Source of the DNA: Candidatus Gemmiger avistercoris
GTDB taxonomy: Bacteria > Bacillota > Clostridia > Oscillospirales > Ruminococcaceae
Assembly (NCBI GenBank): GCA_019116705.1
Contig: DXBF01000069.1
Coordinates: 1-62,779 of the forward strand
DNA length: 62,779 nt
Direction of reading: 5' to 3'
Shown here in pieces: positions 32,143-42,655 of the stretch. Both the position numbers and the translations under genes were made by a program. How positions within the stretch are numbered: the first letter of the stretch is position 1; every line of letters begins with the position of its first letter. Below the pieces are notes generated by a model that ran no database searches, was not told where the DNA came from, and was given only the letters and a program-made list of their open reading frames with translations.

Positions 32143-33110
32143 CATTCACTCCGTTTGGGCGCGCGGTTTACCAGCACGATGCCCGCGCAGACCAGCGCCA
32201 GCGCCGCCAGATAGTTCCACTTGAACAGCGGTTCGCCGTTGAGCACCGCCGACAGCAGCACGTTGACCACCGGGATGACCAGCCCGAACACGCTGATGCG
32301 TGAGACCGGGTTGTTTTTCATCAGCAGCGCCCACAGCACATAGCCCACAGCCGAGATCAGCGCCAGGATCAGCAGCACCGGCACCGCGCCCATGCTCTGG
32401 GGGTGCAGGCTGCCGCCCATGGCGAAGCCCAGCACCGCGAGCACCAGGCCGCCCACCCCCAGGTTGAGGCAGGTGACCGAAAAACTGTTGACGCGGCGCG
32501 TCACCGCCTTGTTCCACGGCCCCGAACTGGCAAACACCGCGGAGGCCAGCAGCATGCAGGCGATGCCCGCCGGGCTGCCGCCCGCGCCGTCCCCCAGGGT
32601 GACCACCAGCACGCCGCCAAACCCCAGCACGCAGCCCAGGGCTTTGGGCAGCGTCATGCGGTCAGCCTTGCCGTAGAGGAAATGGGCCAGGATGACGCCC
32701 ATAAAACTCTGGGTGCTGTTGAGGATGCCGCCCAGCGCGCCGGTGAGCAGCGCCACAGCGTTGTAGTAGAAAAAATACTGGGTGGAGGTCTGCCACAGCC
32801 CCAGGGCGCAGCAGGCAGCCAGGTCGCGGCCGCGGGGCATGGGCAGCGGCCGCCGCTCCAGCAGCAGGCCGAACAGCCACACCAGCACAGCGCCCAGCAT
32901 GAAGCGGACGCCCGCAAAGCAGAGGATCGAGGGCGTATCCGCCGCGTCGATGGCGAACAGGCGGTAGCCCATCTTGATAAAGGGGAAGGCCGACCCCCAC
33001 ATGGCGTTGCAGAGAATGGCCATTACCACCGCCACCGCCGGGACGGCGAAAAAGGCGTCGATGCGCGACGGCGCAGCCTGCTGTGCCGGGGTATCGCTCG
33101 TATGACCCAT
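32142..33110 (-). CDS. EamA/DMT-family transporter
   Basis: 322 residues with ten predicted membrane helices in two EamA repeats; marks include NAMWGSAFPFIKMGY in helix 1 and the second-half SAVFASSGPWNKAV. Drug/metabolite transporters of this type export amino acids or other metabolites; substrate unknown. ATG at 33110 after GGAGGAA, 20 bases behind metG. Its stop overlaps the tatD start. Confidence 0.88.
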   Translation of the reverse strand: MGHTSDTPAQQAAPSRIDAFFAVPAVAVVMAILCNAMWGSAFPFIKMGYRLFAIDAADTPSILCFAGVRFMLGAVLVWLFGLLLERRPLPMPRGRDLAACCALGLWQTSTQYFFYYNAVALLTGALGGILNSTQSFMGVILAHFLYGKADRMTLPKALGCVLGFGGVLVVTLGDGAGGSPAGIACMLLASAVFASSGPWNKAVTRRVNSFSVTCLNLGVGGLVLAVLGFAMGGSLHPQSMGAVPVLLILALISAVGYVLWALLMKNNPVSRISVFGLVIPVVNVLLSAVLNGEPLFKWNYLAALALVCAGIVLVNRAPKRSE

Positions 33111-33130
33111 CGTGTTCCGTTCCTCCCGCC

Positions 33131-35122
<1,992 letters not shown>

Positions 35123-35218
35123 TGCAGGGACATCCCTTTCCTTCAGATTCTTAATGGCTGGCGGTTTCGGCTGCCCGGCACATTCGGAAACCGGGCCGGC
35201 GGCAGCCGGGGCCGGTGT

Positions 35219-35962
35219 TCATGGCCGCCCTCCCGTCCCGCCGTCAAAACCAACGGGCGTTATGCCGCAGGCCAGCAGGGCATGGCGGCAGAGCACCTCG
35301 GTGCTGTCGATGAAAAAGCGGTCCAGATGTTCGTCCCGCTTGACCAGGCTCAGTTCGGTGCACCCCAGCACGGCCCGGTCGCAGCCCTGGGCTTTCAGGT
35401 CCGCCACGGCGGCGGCGAATTTCTGCATGTCCGCGCGGCGGCCCTGTTTGATGTCGTCATAGATCACCGACATGACCCCCCGCTGGTGTTCCGCCGCGGG
35501 GACCGCCCAGCCCACGCCCGCTTCCTCACAGGCCAGCTGGTAGGTGCGGGCGGCCAGGGTGCCGTCGGTGGCCAGAATGCCCAGCCGGGTGCAGCCCGCG
35601 GCTTTGGCGTCCGCCACCGTCAGCCGGGGCATATTGAGCACCGGCACCGGCAGCGCCCGGGCCAGACGGTCGTAGAAATAGTGGGCCGTGTTGCAGGGGA
35701 TGGCCAGCACCGTGGCGCCGTAGGCCACCAGGCTGCGGCCGTCCTGTTCCATGACGGCGAAGGGGTCCTCGTCGCTTTGGCCCAGGATGAAGGCCGTGCG
35801 GTCCGGCGTGGACGCGCGGGAGGAGATGACCAGGTCCAGGTGATCCTGGTCGCGGGACGCAGGGGTATGCTCGGTCAGCATCTGGTACAGGTAGCAGCTG
35901 GCCGCCGGGCCCAAGCCCCCCAGGATGCCCAGCACCGGTTTTTTCGGCGTTTCCTGCGGCAT
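35219..35962 (-). CDS. Aspartate/glutamate racemase family protein
   Basis: 247 residues. The two catalytic cysteines of the PLP-independent Asp/Glu racemase family are present, in AIPCNTAHYF (about 89-98) and LGCTELSLV (about 199-207); GILGGLGPAAS begins the fold. It probably makes D-Asp or D-Glu for cell wall use, but hydantoin-racemase-like substrates cannot be excluded. Start at 35962 with GGGGGAG. Confidence 0.88.
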   Translation of the reverse strand: MPQETPKKPVLGILGGLGPAASCYLYQMLTEHTPASRDQDHLDLVISSRASTPDRTAFILGQSDEDPFAVMEQDGRSLVAYGATVLAIPCNTAHYFYDRLARALPVPVLNMPRLTVADAKAAGCTRLGILATDGTLAARTYQLACEEAGVGWAVPAAEHQRGVMSVIYDDIKQGRRADMQKFAAAVADLKAQGCDRAVLGCTELSLVKRDEHLDRFFIDSTEVLCRHALLACGITPVGFDGGTGGRP

Positions 35963-36040
35963 GCGCGCTCCCCCCTGTCCGCCGTGTGATACTGTATATT
36001 ATAAGCCGCGCCGCGGGATTATGCAAGTGCCGCGCCGCAT

Positions 36041-36072
36041 AAAGAACGGGCAGCCCCGCAGGGCTGCCCGTT
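36041..36072 (-). terminator. Terminator after rny
   Basis: AACGGGCAGCCC (36045-36056) pairs with 36061-36072 around a four-base loop, followed on the minus strand by CTTTATG. Confidence 0.75.
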
Positions 36073-36074
36073 GC

Positions 36075-37628
36075 TTATTTGGCGTATTCGGTGGCGCGGC
36101 TCTCGCGGATGACGCTGACCTTGATCTGGCCGGGATAATCCAGCTCGCTCTCGATCTTTTTCGCCACATTGCGCGCCAGCAGGACCACCTGGTCGTCGCT
36201 GACCTTGTCCGGCTGGACGAGGATGCGCACCTCGCGGCCCGCCTGGACGGCGTAGGAGCTTTCCACCCCTTCAAAGCCGTTGCAGAGGGCTTCCAGCGTT
36301 TCCAGGCGCTTGATATAGCTCTCCATATTCTCGCGGCGGGCGCCGGGGCGGGCGGCCGAGATCGCGTCGGCGGCCATGATGATGAACGCCAGCGTGGTCT
36401 TGGGCTCCACGTCGCCGTGGTGGGCCTCCACCGCATGCACGATCTGCGGATTCTCGCGGTATTTCTTGCAGATGTCCACGCCGATCTGCACGTGGCTGCC
36501 CTCGATCTCATGGTCCAGCGCCTTGCCGATGTCATGCAGCAGGCCGGCGCGGCGGGCCTGCTGGACGTTGACGCCCAGTTCCCCGGCCATGAGCCCGGCC
36601 AGCCAGGCAACCTCGATGGAGTGGTTGAGCACGTTCTGGCCGAAGCTGGTGCGGTATTTCAGGCGGCCGATCAGCTTGACCAGATCGGGGTGCAGGCTGT
36701 GGATGCCCAGTTCCATGACGGCCTTCTCGCCCTCGCGCTTCATCTGGATCTCCAGTTCGCGGCGGCATTTTTCCACCGTTTCCTCGATGCGGGCCGGATG
36801 GATGCGGCCGTCGGCGATCAGGCGTTCCAGCGCCATACGGGCCACCTCGCGGCGGGTCTGGTCGAAGCTGGACAGGGTGATGGCTTCCGGCGTATCGTCG
36901 ATGATGAGGTCGCAGCCGGTGGCCGTTTCCAGCGCGCGGATGTTGCGGCCCTCGCGGCCGATAATGCGGCCCTTCATCTCGTCGCTGGGCAGCGGCACCA
37001 CGCTGACGGTGGCTTCGCTGGTGGCGTCGGCGGCGCAGCGGGCAATGGCCTGGCCGATGATGTCGCGGGCGATCTGGTCGCACTCATCCTTCATGTTGGC
37101 CTGGTATGCGCTGATCCGCATGGCCTTCTCGTGGGTCAGTTCGTCGTCCACCTGCTTGAGCAGCACGGCGCGGGCGTCCTCCTGGCTCATGGCGGCGATG
37201 GTCTCCAGCTTTTCGGTCTGGCGCAGTTTCAGCTGTTCCAGTTCATCCAGCCGGGCCTCCACGGTTTCGCTGCGGCGCTTGAGTTCTTCTTCCTTGCGTT
37301 CCAGGGCGGCGGTGCGCTTATCCAGCGCTTCTTCCTTCTGATCCATGCGGCGCTCCTGGCGGGAGACCTCGGCGCGGCGGTCCTTGATCTCCTTGTCGGC
37401 GTCGCTCTTGAGTTTGAAGGCTTCGTCCTTGGCTTCGATGATGGTTTCCTTGCGTTTCTGTTCGGCAGCCTTGATGGCATCGTTGACGATGCGTTTGGCT
37501 TCCTCCTCCGCCGAGCCGAGCTTGGCTTCCGCGGTGCGCTTACGGTTTTCCCCGCCAAGGTAAAAACACAGCGCCCCGACGATGGCGGCAACGACAAGGA
37601 CCAGCACCACGACAACAATAGGTGGCAT
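36075..37628 (-). CDS. rny: Ribonuclease Y
   Basis: 517 residues, the usual RNase Y size. N-terminal membrane anchor (about 4-24), long charged coiled coil (about 30-200), KH domain with [13 protein letters not shown] near 220, and an HD domain with [30 protein letters not shown] and VEAHHGD. It starts mRNA decay at the membrane in Firmicutes. The ATG at 37628 is preferred over the GTG at 37640, which overlaps AAGGAG. Transcribed from a strong promoter 270 bases upstream, leaving a long leader. Confidence 0.95.
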   Translation of the reverse strand: MPPIVVVVLVLVVAAIVGALCFYLGGENRKRTAEAKLGSAEEEAKRIVNDAIKAAEQKRKETIIEAKDEAFKLKSDADKEIKDRRAEVSRQERRMDQKEEALDKRTAALERKEEELKRRSETVEARLDELEQLKLRQTEKLETIAAMSQEDARAVLLKQVDDELTHEKAMRISAYQANMKDECDQIARDIIGQAIARCAADATSEATVSVVPLPSDEMKGRIIGREGRNIRALETATGCDLIIDDTPEAITLSSFDQTRREVARMALERLIADGRIHPARIEETVEKCRRELEIQMKREGEKAVMELGIHSLHPDLVKLIGRLKYRTSFGQNVLNHSIEVAWLAGLMAGELGVNVQQARRAGLLHDIGKALDHEIEGSHVQIGVDICKKYRENPQIVHAVEAHHGDVEPKTTLAFIIMAADAISAARPGARRENMESYIKRLETLEALCNGFEGVESSYAVQAGREVRILVQPDKVSDDQVVLLARNVAKKIESELDYPGQIKVSVIRESRATEYAK

Positions 37629-37893
37629 AGTCGGTTTCACTCCTTATTCCATAGATAGGAGGGCGCAGCACGACGGGACGCTTTTTTCCTGTATGCAGTT
37701 TTCTATAGCAAACAATGCGCGGCGGCACGGCACAAAACGGCCCAAAAGGGCGCACTTGTACCATGGCGGCGCGAAAGAAACGAAGAAAAGCCTGAAAGCA
37801 GGCGGTTGCACATGGGCGAAAAGCGGTGTCCCCGACGGGCGACACCCAACGGACCCTGCCGGCGATACGGCGGCGGTATCCCTTAAGTTCCTG
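37629..37893 (-). promoter_or_regulatory. Long structured 5' leader of rny
   Basis: About 265 bases of leader with no gene. It contains hairpins such as GATAC / GTATC and GGTGTC / GACACC close to the 5' end. RNase Y leaders could mediate autoregulation; I recognise no named riboswitch. Confidence 0.5.
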
Positions 37894-37899
37894 TACTTC

Positions 37900-37928
37900 A
37901 TTCTAGCTTTATTTTGGCTGATTGTCAA
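37900..37928 (-). promoter_or_regulatory. Promoter of rny
   Basis: On the minus strand TTGACA, 17-base spacer, TAGAAT, with an A/T-rich flank. Confidence 0.8.
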
Positions 37929-38021
37929 GAAATTGTTACAAAAACACGCCCGGCCTTATGCAGTTTTTCACAAGCGTCCTGTTTTTGTCAAAGCCAGGGG
38001 CTCCCCGCCGCTTTTGGCGCA

Positions 38022-38112
38022 CAAACACAAGGACCCGCAGTTGCCTGCGGGTCCTTGTGCATAGAGGGGTGGGAAAGTATATAAAGGTCAGAAGATGTCG
38101 TGATTGATAACA
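38022..38112 (-). ncRNA. Candidate small RNA with consensus promoter
   Basis: A perfect promoter (38119-38146) on the minus strand would start a transcript near 38112. It runs about 55 bases of unstructured sequence and ends in a perfect 15-bp hairpin (38026-38040 with 38045-38059, loop of four). The bases after it (TTTGTG) are a weak U tract. No convincing ORF: a 24-codon frame starts in the hairpin but has no ribosome site. It fits a small regulatory RNA of about 85-90 nt; target unknown. Confidence 0.5.
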
Positions 38113-38118
38113 GTTATT

Positions 38119-38146
38119 ATTATAGCGATTTTCCTTAAATTGTCAA
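38119..38146 (-). promoter_or_regulatory. Consensus promoter of the candidate small RNA
   Basis: TTGACA, 16-base spacer, TATAAT, both hexamers perfect. Back-to-back with the Lrp promoter, 9 bases apart. Confidence 0.75.
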
Positions 38147-38155
38147 ACGCGGCTC

Positions 38156-38184
38156 TTGTATTTTCTTTTTCAAAATATTATAAT
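38156..38184 (+). promoter_or_regulatory. Promoter of the Lrp-family gene
   Basis: TTGTAT, 17-base spacer, TATAAT in a strongly A/T-rich block; leader of about 130 bases. A second TATTAT box is nearer the gene (about 38293). Confidence 0.6.
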
Positions 38185-38323
38185 ATGCGAGGATTCACTT
38201 AATTATTTTTAGTTTGTCTGCAAAAAATCGTACTTTTCCAACTTTGTCAGACCGCACAACGGCGCTTTTCTTCATTTTATTTTTTTGTGCGTATTATACA
38301 AATCAAGCGAGGTTTTTGCTTTT

Positions 38324-38755
38324 ATGGACGATCTGGATCGCAAAATCATCCATCTTCTGGCCGAAAATGCACGTATGCCCGTCAAAGACATCGCCCAGCG
38401 GGTGAATCTGACGAGTCCGGCGGTATCCAGCCGTATCCACCGGCTGGAACAGGAGGGCATCATCGGCGGGTACACCGTGGTGCTGCGCCGCCCCGACGCC
38501 CCCGCCCGGGTGGAGGCGCTGATCTCGGTGCTGGTAGATTCCGCCATGCGCGAGGATTTCCTCGCCATGATCGAGCGGGAGTCCCAGGTGCTGCAATGTT
38601 TCCGGGTGACGGGCAGTTATAATTTTATGGTAAAGGTCAGCTGTACCGACATCGACGCGCTGGAGCACCTGCTGACCAAAATGCAGAAGCTGGGTTCCAC
38701 CAACACGCAGATCATTCTCAACACCCAGCTGGACCGGAACCTGGCGCTGGAATAA
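38324..38755 (+). CDS. Lrp/AsnC-family transcriptional regulator
   Basis: 143 residues: N-terminal winged helix (LDRKIIHLLAENARMPVKD; recognition helix SPAVSSRIHRLEQEG, residues about 29-44) and the C-terminal RAM/AsnC ligand domain (VEALISVLVDSA ... FRVTGSYNFMVKV). These sense amino acids and form octamers. The ATG at 38324 is preceded by GCGAGG at 11 bases. The A/T-rich leader could hold its own binding sites. It is followed in 15 bases by a Zn-ribbon membrane gene. Confidence 0.9.
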   Translation: MDDLDRKIIHLLAENARMPVKDIAQRVNLTSPAVSSRIHRLEQEGIIGGYTVVLRRPDAPARVEALISVLVDSAMREDFLAMIERESQVLQCFRVTGSYNFMVKVSCTDIDALEHLLTKMQKLGSTNTQIILNTQLDRNLALE

Positions 38756-38770
38756 GAAGGGAGTTGCCCT

Positions 38771-39169
38771 ATGCGATATTGTAAAAACTGCGGCCTGCTG
38801 GCCCCTTTTGACGCCGCCTGCTGCCCCCAGTGCGGGGCCGCGCTGCCGCCGGAACCGGCCGCCCCCGCGCAGCCGCGGCAGGCCGCGCCCCAGTACGGCC
38901 GGGATGCGGCGGCGGACGACGCCGCGGTGCCCGCCCTTTCCTCCTGGGCCACGCTGGGCGCGCTGCTGCTGTTCGCCGTGCCGGTGGCCGGGTTCCTGTT
39001 CTCGCTGGCGTGGAGTTTCGGCTTTACCAAAAACCCGGCCCGCCGCCGTCTGGCCCAGGCGTACCTGATCCGCACGCTGCTCGTGGCTGTCGTAGCGGCG
39101 CTGCTGCTGTTCTGGGTGGCGGTCTCGTCGGTGCTTACGCTGTCCGTGACCCCCTACCCCTATTATTGA
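38771..39169 (+). CDS. Zn-ribbon membrane protein
   Basis: 132 residues: a single zinc ribbon MRYCKNCGLLAPFDAACCPQCG at the N-terminus, a Pro/Ala linker, and two membrane helices at about 58-80 and 97-122. Common small-protein layout in Firmicutes without known function. Probably transcribed with the Lrp gene and the glycosyltransferase. Confidence 0.7.
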   Translation: MRYCKNCGLLAPFDAACCPQCGAALPPEPAAPAQPRQAAPQYGRDAAADDAAVPALSSWATLGALLLFAVPVAGFLFSLAWSFGFTKNPARRRLAQAYLIRTLLVAVVAALLLFWVAVSSVLTLSVTPYPYY

Positions 39170-39188
39170 ACGCCCGGAAGGAGAAGCC

Positions 39189-40178
39189 ATGAAAGCCTCT
39201 GTCATCATCCCCAACCTGAACGGCGCGGGCTGGCTGCGGGATTCCATAGAATCCATCTGGGCCCAGACCGAGCAGGACTTTGAACTGATCGTTATTGACA
39301 ACGGTTCCACCGACGAAAGCCGGGAGATCGCGCGCAGCTACCGCGGCCGCGACCGCTACACCCTGATCGAGAACGACCACAACACCGGCTTTTCCCACGC
39401 AGTGAACCAGGGCATCGCCATCGCCCGCGGCGAATACGTGGCGCTGTTCAACAACGACGCCTTCGCCGAGCCGGACTGGCTGGCCGAACTGCTGAAAGCC
39501 GCCGCGGCCGACCCGAAAATTTTTGCGGTGTCCAGCCTGATGCTGCGCTACTATGAGCCCGAACTGGCCGACGACGCCGGGGATTATATGACCATCCTGG
39601 GGTTTGCCTGCAAGCGGGGCGACGGGCTGAAAGCCAGCCGCTACCAAAAGCCCTGCCGGGTCTTTTCAGCCTGCGGCGGCGCGGCGCTCTACCGCAGATC
39701 CATTCTGGATCAGATCGGCGTTTTTGACGAACTGTTTTTCGCCTACTATGAGGACGTGGATCTTTCCTGGCGGGCGAACAATTTCGGGTATAAAAACGTC
39801 TACTGCCCCACGGCCCGCTGCCGCCATATCTGCGGCGCCACCACCGGCGCGGTGCGCTACAACCCGTTCAAGAGCATCCAGAGCGGCCGCAACAGCATCC
39901 TGCTGCCCTACAAAAACCAGCCCGCCCTGATGCTGGCGGTGAATTTCCTCCCCATGGCGCTGGGCTATCTGCTCAAAGTGGTCATGTTCCGGCACCGGGG
40001 CTTCGGCAACGACTACGCCAAGGGCTACGCCGAGGCGAAAGCCGCGCTGCCCAGGGTGGACAAACCGAAATTTTACTGGCGCAACCTGCCCAACTACCTG
40101 TGGGTGGAGGGCAGCCTGATCGCCGGACTGTTCCGCTACCTCGTCTACCGCCTGCAGCGCGCGCTGAAGATCACCTGA
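39189..40178 (+). CDS. GT2-family glycosyltransferase
   Basis: 329 residues. GT-A fold: ASVIIPNLNGAGWLRDSIESI, IDNGSTDES for nucleotide binding, FNNDA as the DxD-like metal site, FSACGGAALYRRSI and YYEDVDLSWRANNFGYKN as acceptor loop, with hydrophobic stretches near 240-265. Resembles rhamnosyltransferases of WbbL type for cell-surface polysaccharide; the sugar is not certain. GGAGAAG-like site (AAGGAGAAG) before the ATG. Class 1 repeat B begins 19 bases after its stop. Confidence 0.88.
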   Translation: MKASVIIPNLNGAGWLRDSIESIWAQTEQDFELIVIDNGSTDESREIARSYRGRDRYTLIENDHNTGFSHAVNQGIAIARGEYVALFNNDAFAEPDWLAELLKAAAADPKIFAVSSLMLRYYEPELADDAGDYMTILGFACKRGDGLKASRYQKPCRVFSACGGAALYRRSILDQIGVFDELFFAYYEDVDLSWRANNFGYKNVYCPTARCRHICGATTGAVRYNPFKSIQSGRNSILLPYKNQPALMLAVNFLPMALGYLLKVVMFRHRGFGNDYAKGYAEAKAALPRVDKPKFYWRNLPNYLWVEGSLIAGLFRYLVYRLQRALKIT

Positions 40179-40196
40179 CGCGGGGCGGTTTTCCGT

Positions 40197-40262
40197 CCTT
40201 TCTTTGCAAAGAAAGGACCAAAGAAATTCCAGAGAAAATCGCACAGCGTGCGATTTTGGGGG
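40197..40262 (+). repeat. Structured intergenic repeat, class 1, copy B
   Basis: CCTTTCTTTGCAAAGAAAGG perfect palindrome, ACCAAAGAAATTCC box, AAAATCGCAC / GTGCGATTTT hairpin and GGGG. Same orientation as the glycosyltransferase gene. Confidence 0.88.
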
Positions 40263-40289
40263 AAGTAAAACAGGGTTCGTCCGGCTGCG

Positions 40290-40620
40290 CCCGCAGCTAA
40301 CAGACTACTGAAAATTTATAATACGTCGCTGTCGGCGGACATGTGCCGACGACAGCGACACCAACAGGGAAATTTTGCGGCAAATTGTGTACGAGGAACG
40401 AAGTGACAAGTGCGCGATTTGCCGTAAAATTTTGTCGAAGGGGAATCCAAAGGGCTGCGGAGCCGAGCGCCGCCTGCGGCGGATGCAGCAAGGCGGAGCA
40501 GGGGCCGCGGTCGCAGAGCGCAAGCGCCGTTCCAAGGCGCGTCGCGCGATGCGGGAACCGCAACCCGTTAAACAGGAGCGTTAGGCGCAGCCGTGCGCGG
40601 CTGTTGCCCCTTTTGGAATT
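40290..40620. repeat. Inverted-repeat-rich intergenic region, possible dispersed element remnant
   Basis: No convincing gene. GTCGCTGTC (40325-40333) pairs with GACAGCGAC (40351-40359). Next, 40370-40385 pairs with 40417-40432 over 16 bp with one G-T wobble, around a 31-base loop containing GAGGAACGAAGTGACA. Several G/C palindromes follow (such as GCCGCCTGCGGCGG and GCGCAAGCGC), and it ends in CAGCCG / CGGCTG before a T tract at 40619-40625. The texture is that of a repeat or mobile-element remnant; no second copy is in this window. Confidence 0.4.
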
Positions 40621-40632
40621 TTTTTGCAGAAC

Positions 40633-40659
40633 GCAACCTTTTGCCGCCCCCGGCCGTAT
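40633..40659 (+). promoter_or_regulatory. ECF-sigma type promoter
   Basis: GCAACC, 16-base spacer, CGTAT, matching the AAC/CGT signature of ECF-sigma promoters. It lies 90 bases before the sigma gene and suggests autoregulation. Confidence 0.6.
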
Positions 40660-40749
40660 GGTAGATGAAGGGACCTTCCAACAAAGCAAGGGCAACGCCG
40701 CATAATTCCCGCCTAAGAATCGTGCGGCGCTGCCAAAGGAGTGATCAGA

Positions 40750-41232
40750 ATGCAGCGGACTGTGGACGAAGTGTTCGCCGCCTACGGGGACCGCATCTTC
40801 GCGGCGGCGTTCAGCGTCTGCCGGAACCGGGCCGACGCCGACGACGTGGTGCAGGACACCCTGGTGCGCTACTACACCCACCCGCGGGAATTTGAGAGCG
40901 AGGACCACCTGAAAGCCTGGCTGCTGCGGGTCGCCATCAACCGCGCGCGGGACGTTTCCACCTCCTTCTGGCGCAAACACACCGTCGCCTGGGAGGAGTA
41001 CATGAACGACCTGGCCTTTGAGGAACCGCAGGATTCCCGCCTGTTTGAAGCGGTGATGCGCCTGCCCGCCAAATACCGCGCCGTGCTGCACCTGTTCTAT
41101 TACGAAGGCTACGCCGTGGCGGAGATCGCCCACATTCTGCACCGGCCCGCGGGCACTGTGAAAAGCCAGCTGAACCGCGGCCGGGCACTCCTTAAAACCA
41201 CATTGCAGGAGGAATGGAACGATGACGAATAA
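40750..41232 (+). CDS. ECF-family RNA polymerase sigma factor
   Basis: 160 residues. Sigma region 2 (about 8-75) has VFAAYGDRIFAAAFSVCRNRADADDVVQDTLVRYY and LKAWLLRVAINRARD; region 4 (about 100-155) has LPAKYRAVLHLFYYEGYAVAEIA and the recognition helix GTVKSQLNRGRALLK. The ATG at 40750 has AAAGGAG 8 bases upstream; the GTG at 40741 overlaps that site. It overlaps the anti-sigma-like gene by 11 bases. Likely controls its own operon and a cell-envelope regulon. Confidence 0.92.
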   Translation: MQRTVDEVFAAYGDRIFAAAFSVCRNRADADDVVQDTLVRYYTHPREFESEDHLKAWLLRVAINRARDVSTSFWRKHTVAWEEYMNDLAFEEPQDSRLFEAVMRLPAKYRAVLHLFYYEGYAVAEIAHILHRPAGTVKSQLNRGRALLKTTLQEEWNDDE

Positions 41233-41824
41233 AGCGCGATACCAACAGACCTTTGCCGTTCTGCACGCCTCCCGCGCAAGCCTTGAGGAGGTAAAGAGAA
41301 TGCAAGCCAACCACACCTATCGTCCCGTGCGCGTCAAGCGGCTGGTGGCCGTATGCGCCGCCCTGGTCGCGCTCTTCGCCCTGTCCGCCGTGGCCTATGC
41401 GGCCGACGTGGGGGGCATCCAGCGCACCATCCAGATCTGGCTCCACGGCGAACTGACCGACGCCGTGTTCCAGGTGGAGAACGGCAGCTACACGCTGGAC
41501 GTTCCCAACGGGGACGGCACGACTTCCCAGCGCGCCGGCGGCGGCGTGGCCATCGACGCTTTTGGCGGCGAGCGGCCGCTGACCGAGGAGGAACTTCTGG
41601 CGCAGTTGGACCACCCCGAAGTGGAATATAATGACGACGGCACGGTGGTGGTCTACTACCGCGACCAGTCCTTCGACATCACCGACCTGTTCGACGAGGA
41701 CGGCGTCTGCTACCTGCAGTTGGAGGAGGACGGCCATCCGCTGTATATGACGGTGGAGTACCAGAACGGCTATTCCACCAGCACAAGCCGTTACCCCGCG
41801 CCCAGCGGGTCCAGCGTCGGCTGA
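41222..41824 (+). CDS. Putative anti-sigma factor, single-pass membrane protein
   Basis: 200 residues: about 38 cytosolic residues, one membrane helix (39-60), and an acidic extracytoplasmic domain ending in a Ser/Thr-rich tail. Size, topology and the 11-base overlap with the ECF sigma gene are those of a regulatory partner; the cytosolic part is shorter than a zinc-type anti-sigma domain and has no HxxxCxxC motif. AGGAGGAATGG precedes its ATG. Confidence 0.72.
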   Translation: MTNKARYQQTFAVLHASRASLEEVKRMQANHTYRPVRVKRLVAVCAALVALFALSAVAYAADVGGIQRTIQIWLHGELTDAVFQVENGSYTLDVPNGDGTTSQRAGGGVAIDAFGGERPLTEEELLAQLDHPEVEYNDDGTVVVYYRDQSFDITDLFDEDGVCYLQLEEDGHPLYMTVEYQNGYSTSTSRYPAPSGSSVG

Positions 41825-41829
41825 ACCAA

Positions 41830-41866
41830 AACCGCCCTGTGGAGCGTTCCACAGGGCGGTTTGCTG
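41830..41866 (+). terminator. Terminator of the sigma/anti-sigma operon
   Basis: AACCGCCCTGTGGA pairs with TCCACAGGGCGGTT around a short loop, then TTTGCTG. Confidence 0.85.
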
Positions 41867-41968
41867 TTTACGGGGCGGCGGGGTCAAGACCCCGCCCTAC
41901 AGAATCACCGGGAGCGGGAGGTCTGACCGGGAACGCCGCGCCTGCCGAAAAACATGAACCCCTTGCCT

Positions 41969-42655
41969 TTACCGCCCGCGGCGGCGCAGGGCGCCTACAC
42001 ACGCGCGCAGCCAGCTGAGGGCCGCGGCGGCCAGCGCCGGGTAGAGCACCAGGCAGAACGCCTGGTACCAGCTGGGCACAAAATACTCCCACGCGGCGGG
42101 CAGCGTGTCGGCCCCGTTGAGGGTGATGGCCCCCGGGCGGAAGGTCAGCCCCACGGTCTTGTTGGCGTCGGGGCTGCAGGGGTCCAGCCGCAGCGCCACG
42201 ATGGTCGTGCGGGGCAGCGTGTAGAGATAGCGCCCGCCCCCCAGCGCCTGGGGAAAGACCCGGCGGTCCTGGCTGTACGGTTCCCCCACTTTGGTGGTGT
42301 AGTACAGGCACATCTCCCGCGCGTCGCCGTCAAACTGCACCGTGTAGCTGAGGGTGCGGACCGTCATATCGGACACATCCTCCAAGATCATCTGGGGGTC
42401 GCCGTCGGTGGTGGTCAGCGTGACCGAGTCCTCCAACACCGCCGTTTCCGGCGTGGCGGCAGTCTGGGTCAGGCCCGCCAGCTGCCAGTCGGAGAGGGGG
42501 ATCTCGGCCTCATACAATGCGCCCGCGCGCCGCGCCAGGGCGTCGCCGCCCCAGTGGAGCGCCCCCTGCGCCAGCCAGAGCACCAGCGCCAGCAGGTAAC
42601 AGGTCAGGGGCAGCGCCCCCCGGCGGGCGAACCAGCTTTTCACAAAGTTTTTCAC
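41969..42655 (-). CDS. Membrane accessory protein, second copy of the duplicated glycan module
   Basis: 228 residues: N-terminal membrane helix (about 14-34), an extracytoplasmic beta-rich domain with the pattern YYTTKVGEPYSQDRRVF and ALRLDPCSPDANKTV, and a C-terminal membrane helix (about 195-218). It is homologous along its length to the protein at 44750-45424. GTG start overlaps the stop of the preceding GT-C-like gene (GTGA). Function unknown; it probably assists its GT-C partner. Last gene of the operon. Confidence 0.65.
   Translation of the reverse strand: MKNFVKSWFARRGALPLTCYLLALVLWLAQGALHWGGDALARRAGALYEAEIPLSDWQLAGLTQTAATPETAVLEDSVTLTTTDGDPQMILEDVSDMTVRTLSYTVQFDGDAREMCLYYTTKVGEPYSQDRRVFPQALGGGRYLYTLPRTTIVALRLDPCSPDANKTVGLTFRPGAITLNGADTLPAAWEYFVPSWYQAFCLVLYPALAAAALSWLRACVGALRRRGR

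Noticed and set aside
35123-35218. T-box or SAM riboswitch before metG
   Set aside because: The space is under 100 bases and shows neither a T-box sequence nor the SAM-riboswitch stems.
38022-38060. A 24-codon peptide starting at the ATG beside the small-RNA hairpin
   Set aside because: There is no ribosome site and most of the frame lies in the hairpin; a small RNA is the simpler reading.
40375-40584. A basic 69-residue plus-strand ORF in the inverted-repeat block
   Set aside because: It spans stems and palindromes, lacks a ribosome site and is very Arg-rich; this looks like translated repeat sequence.
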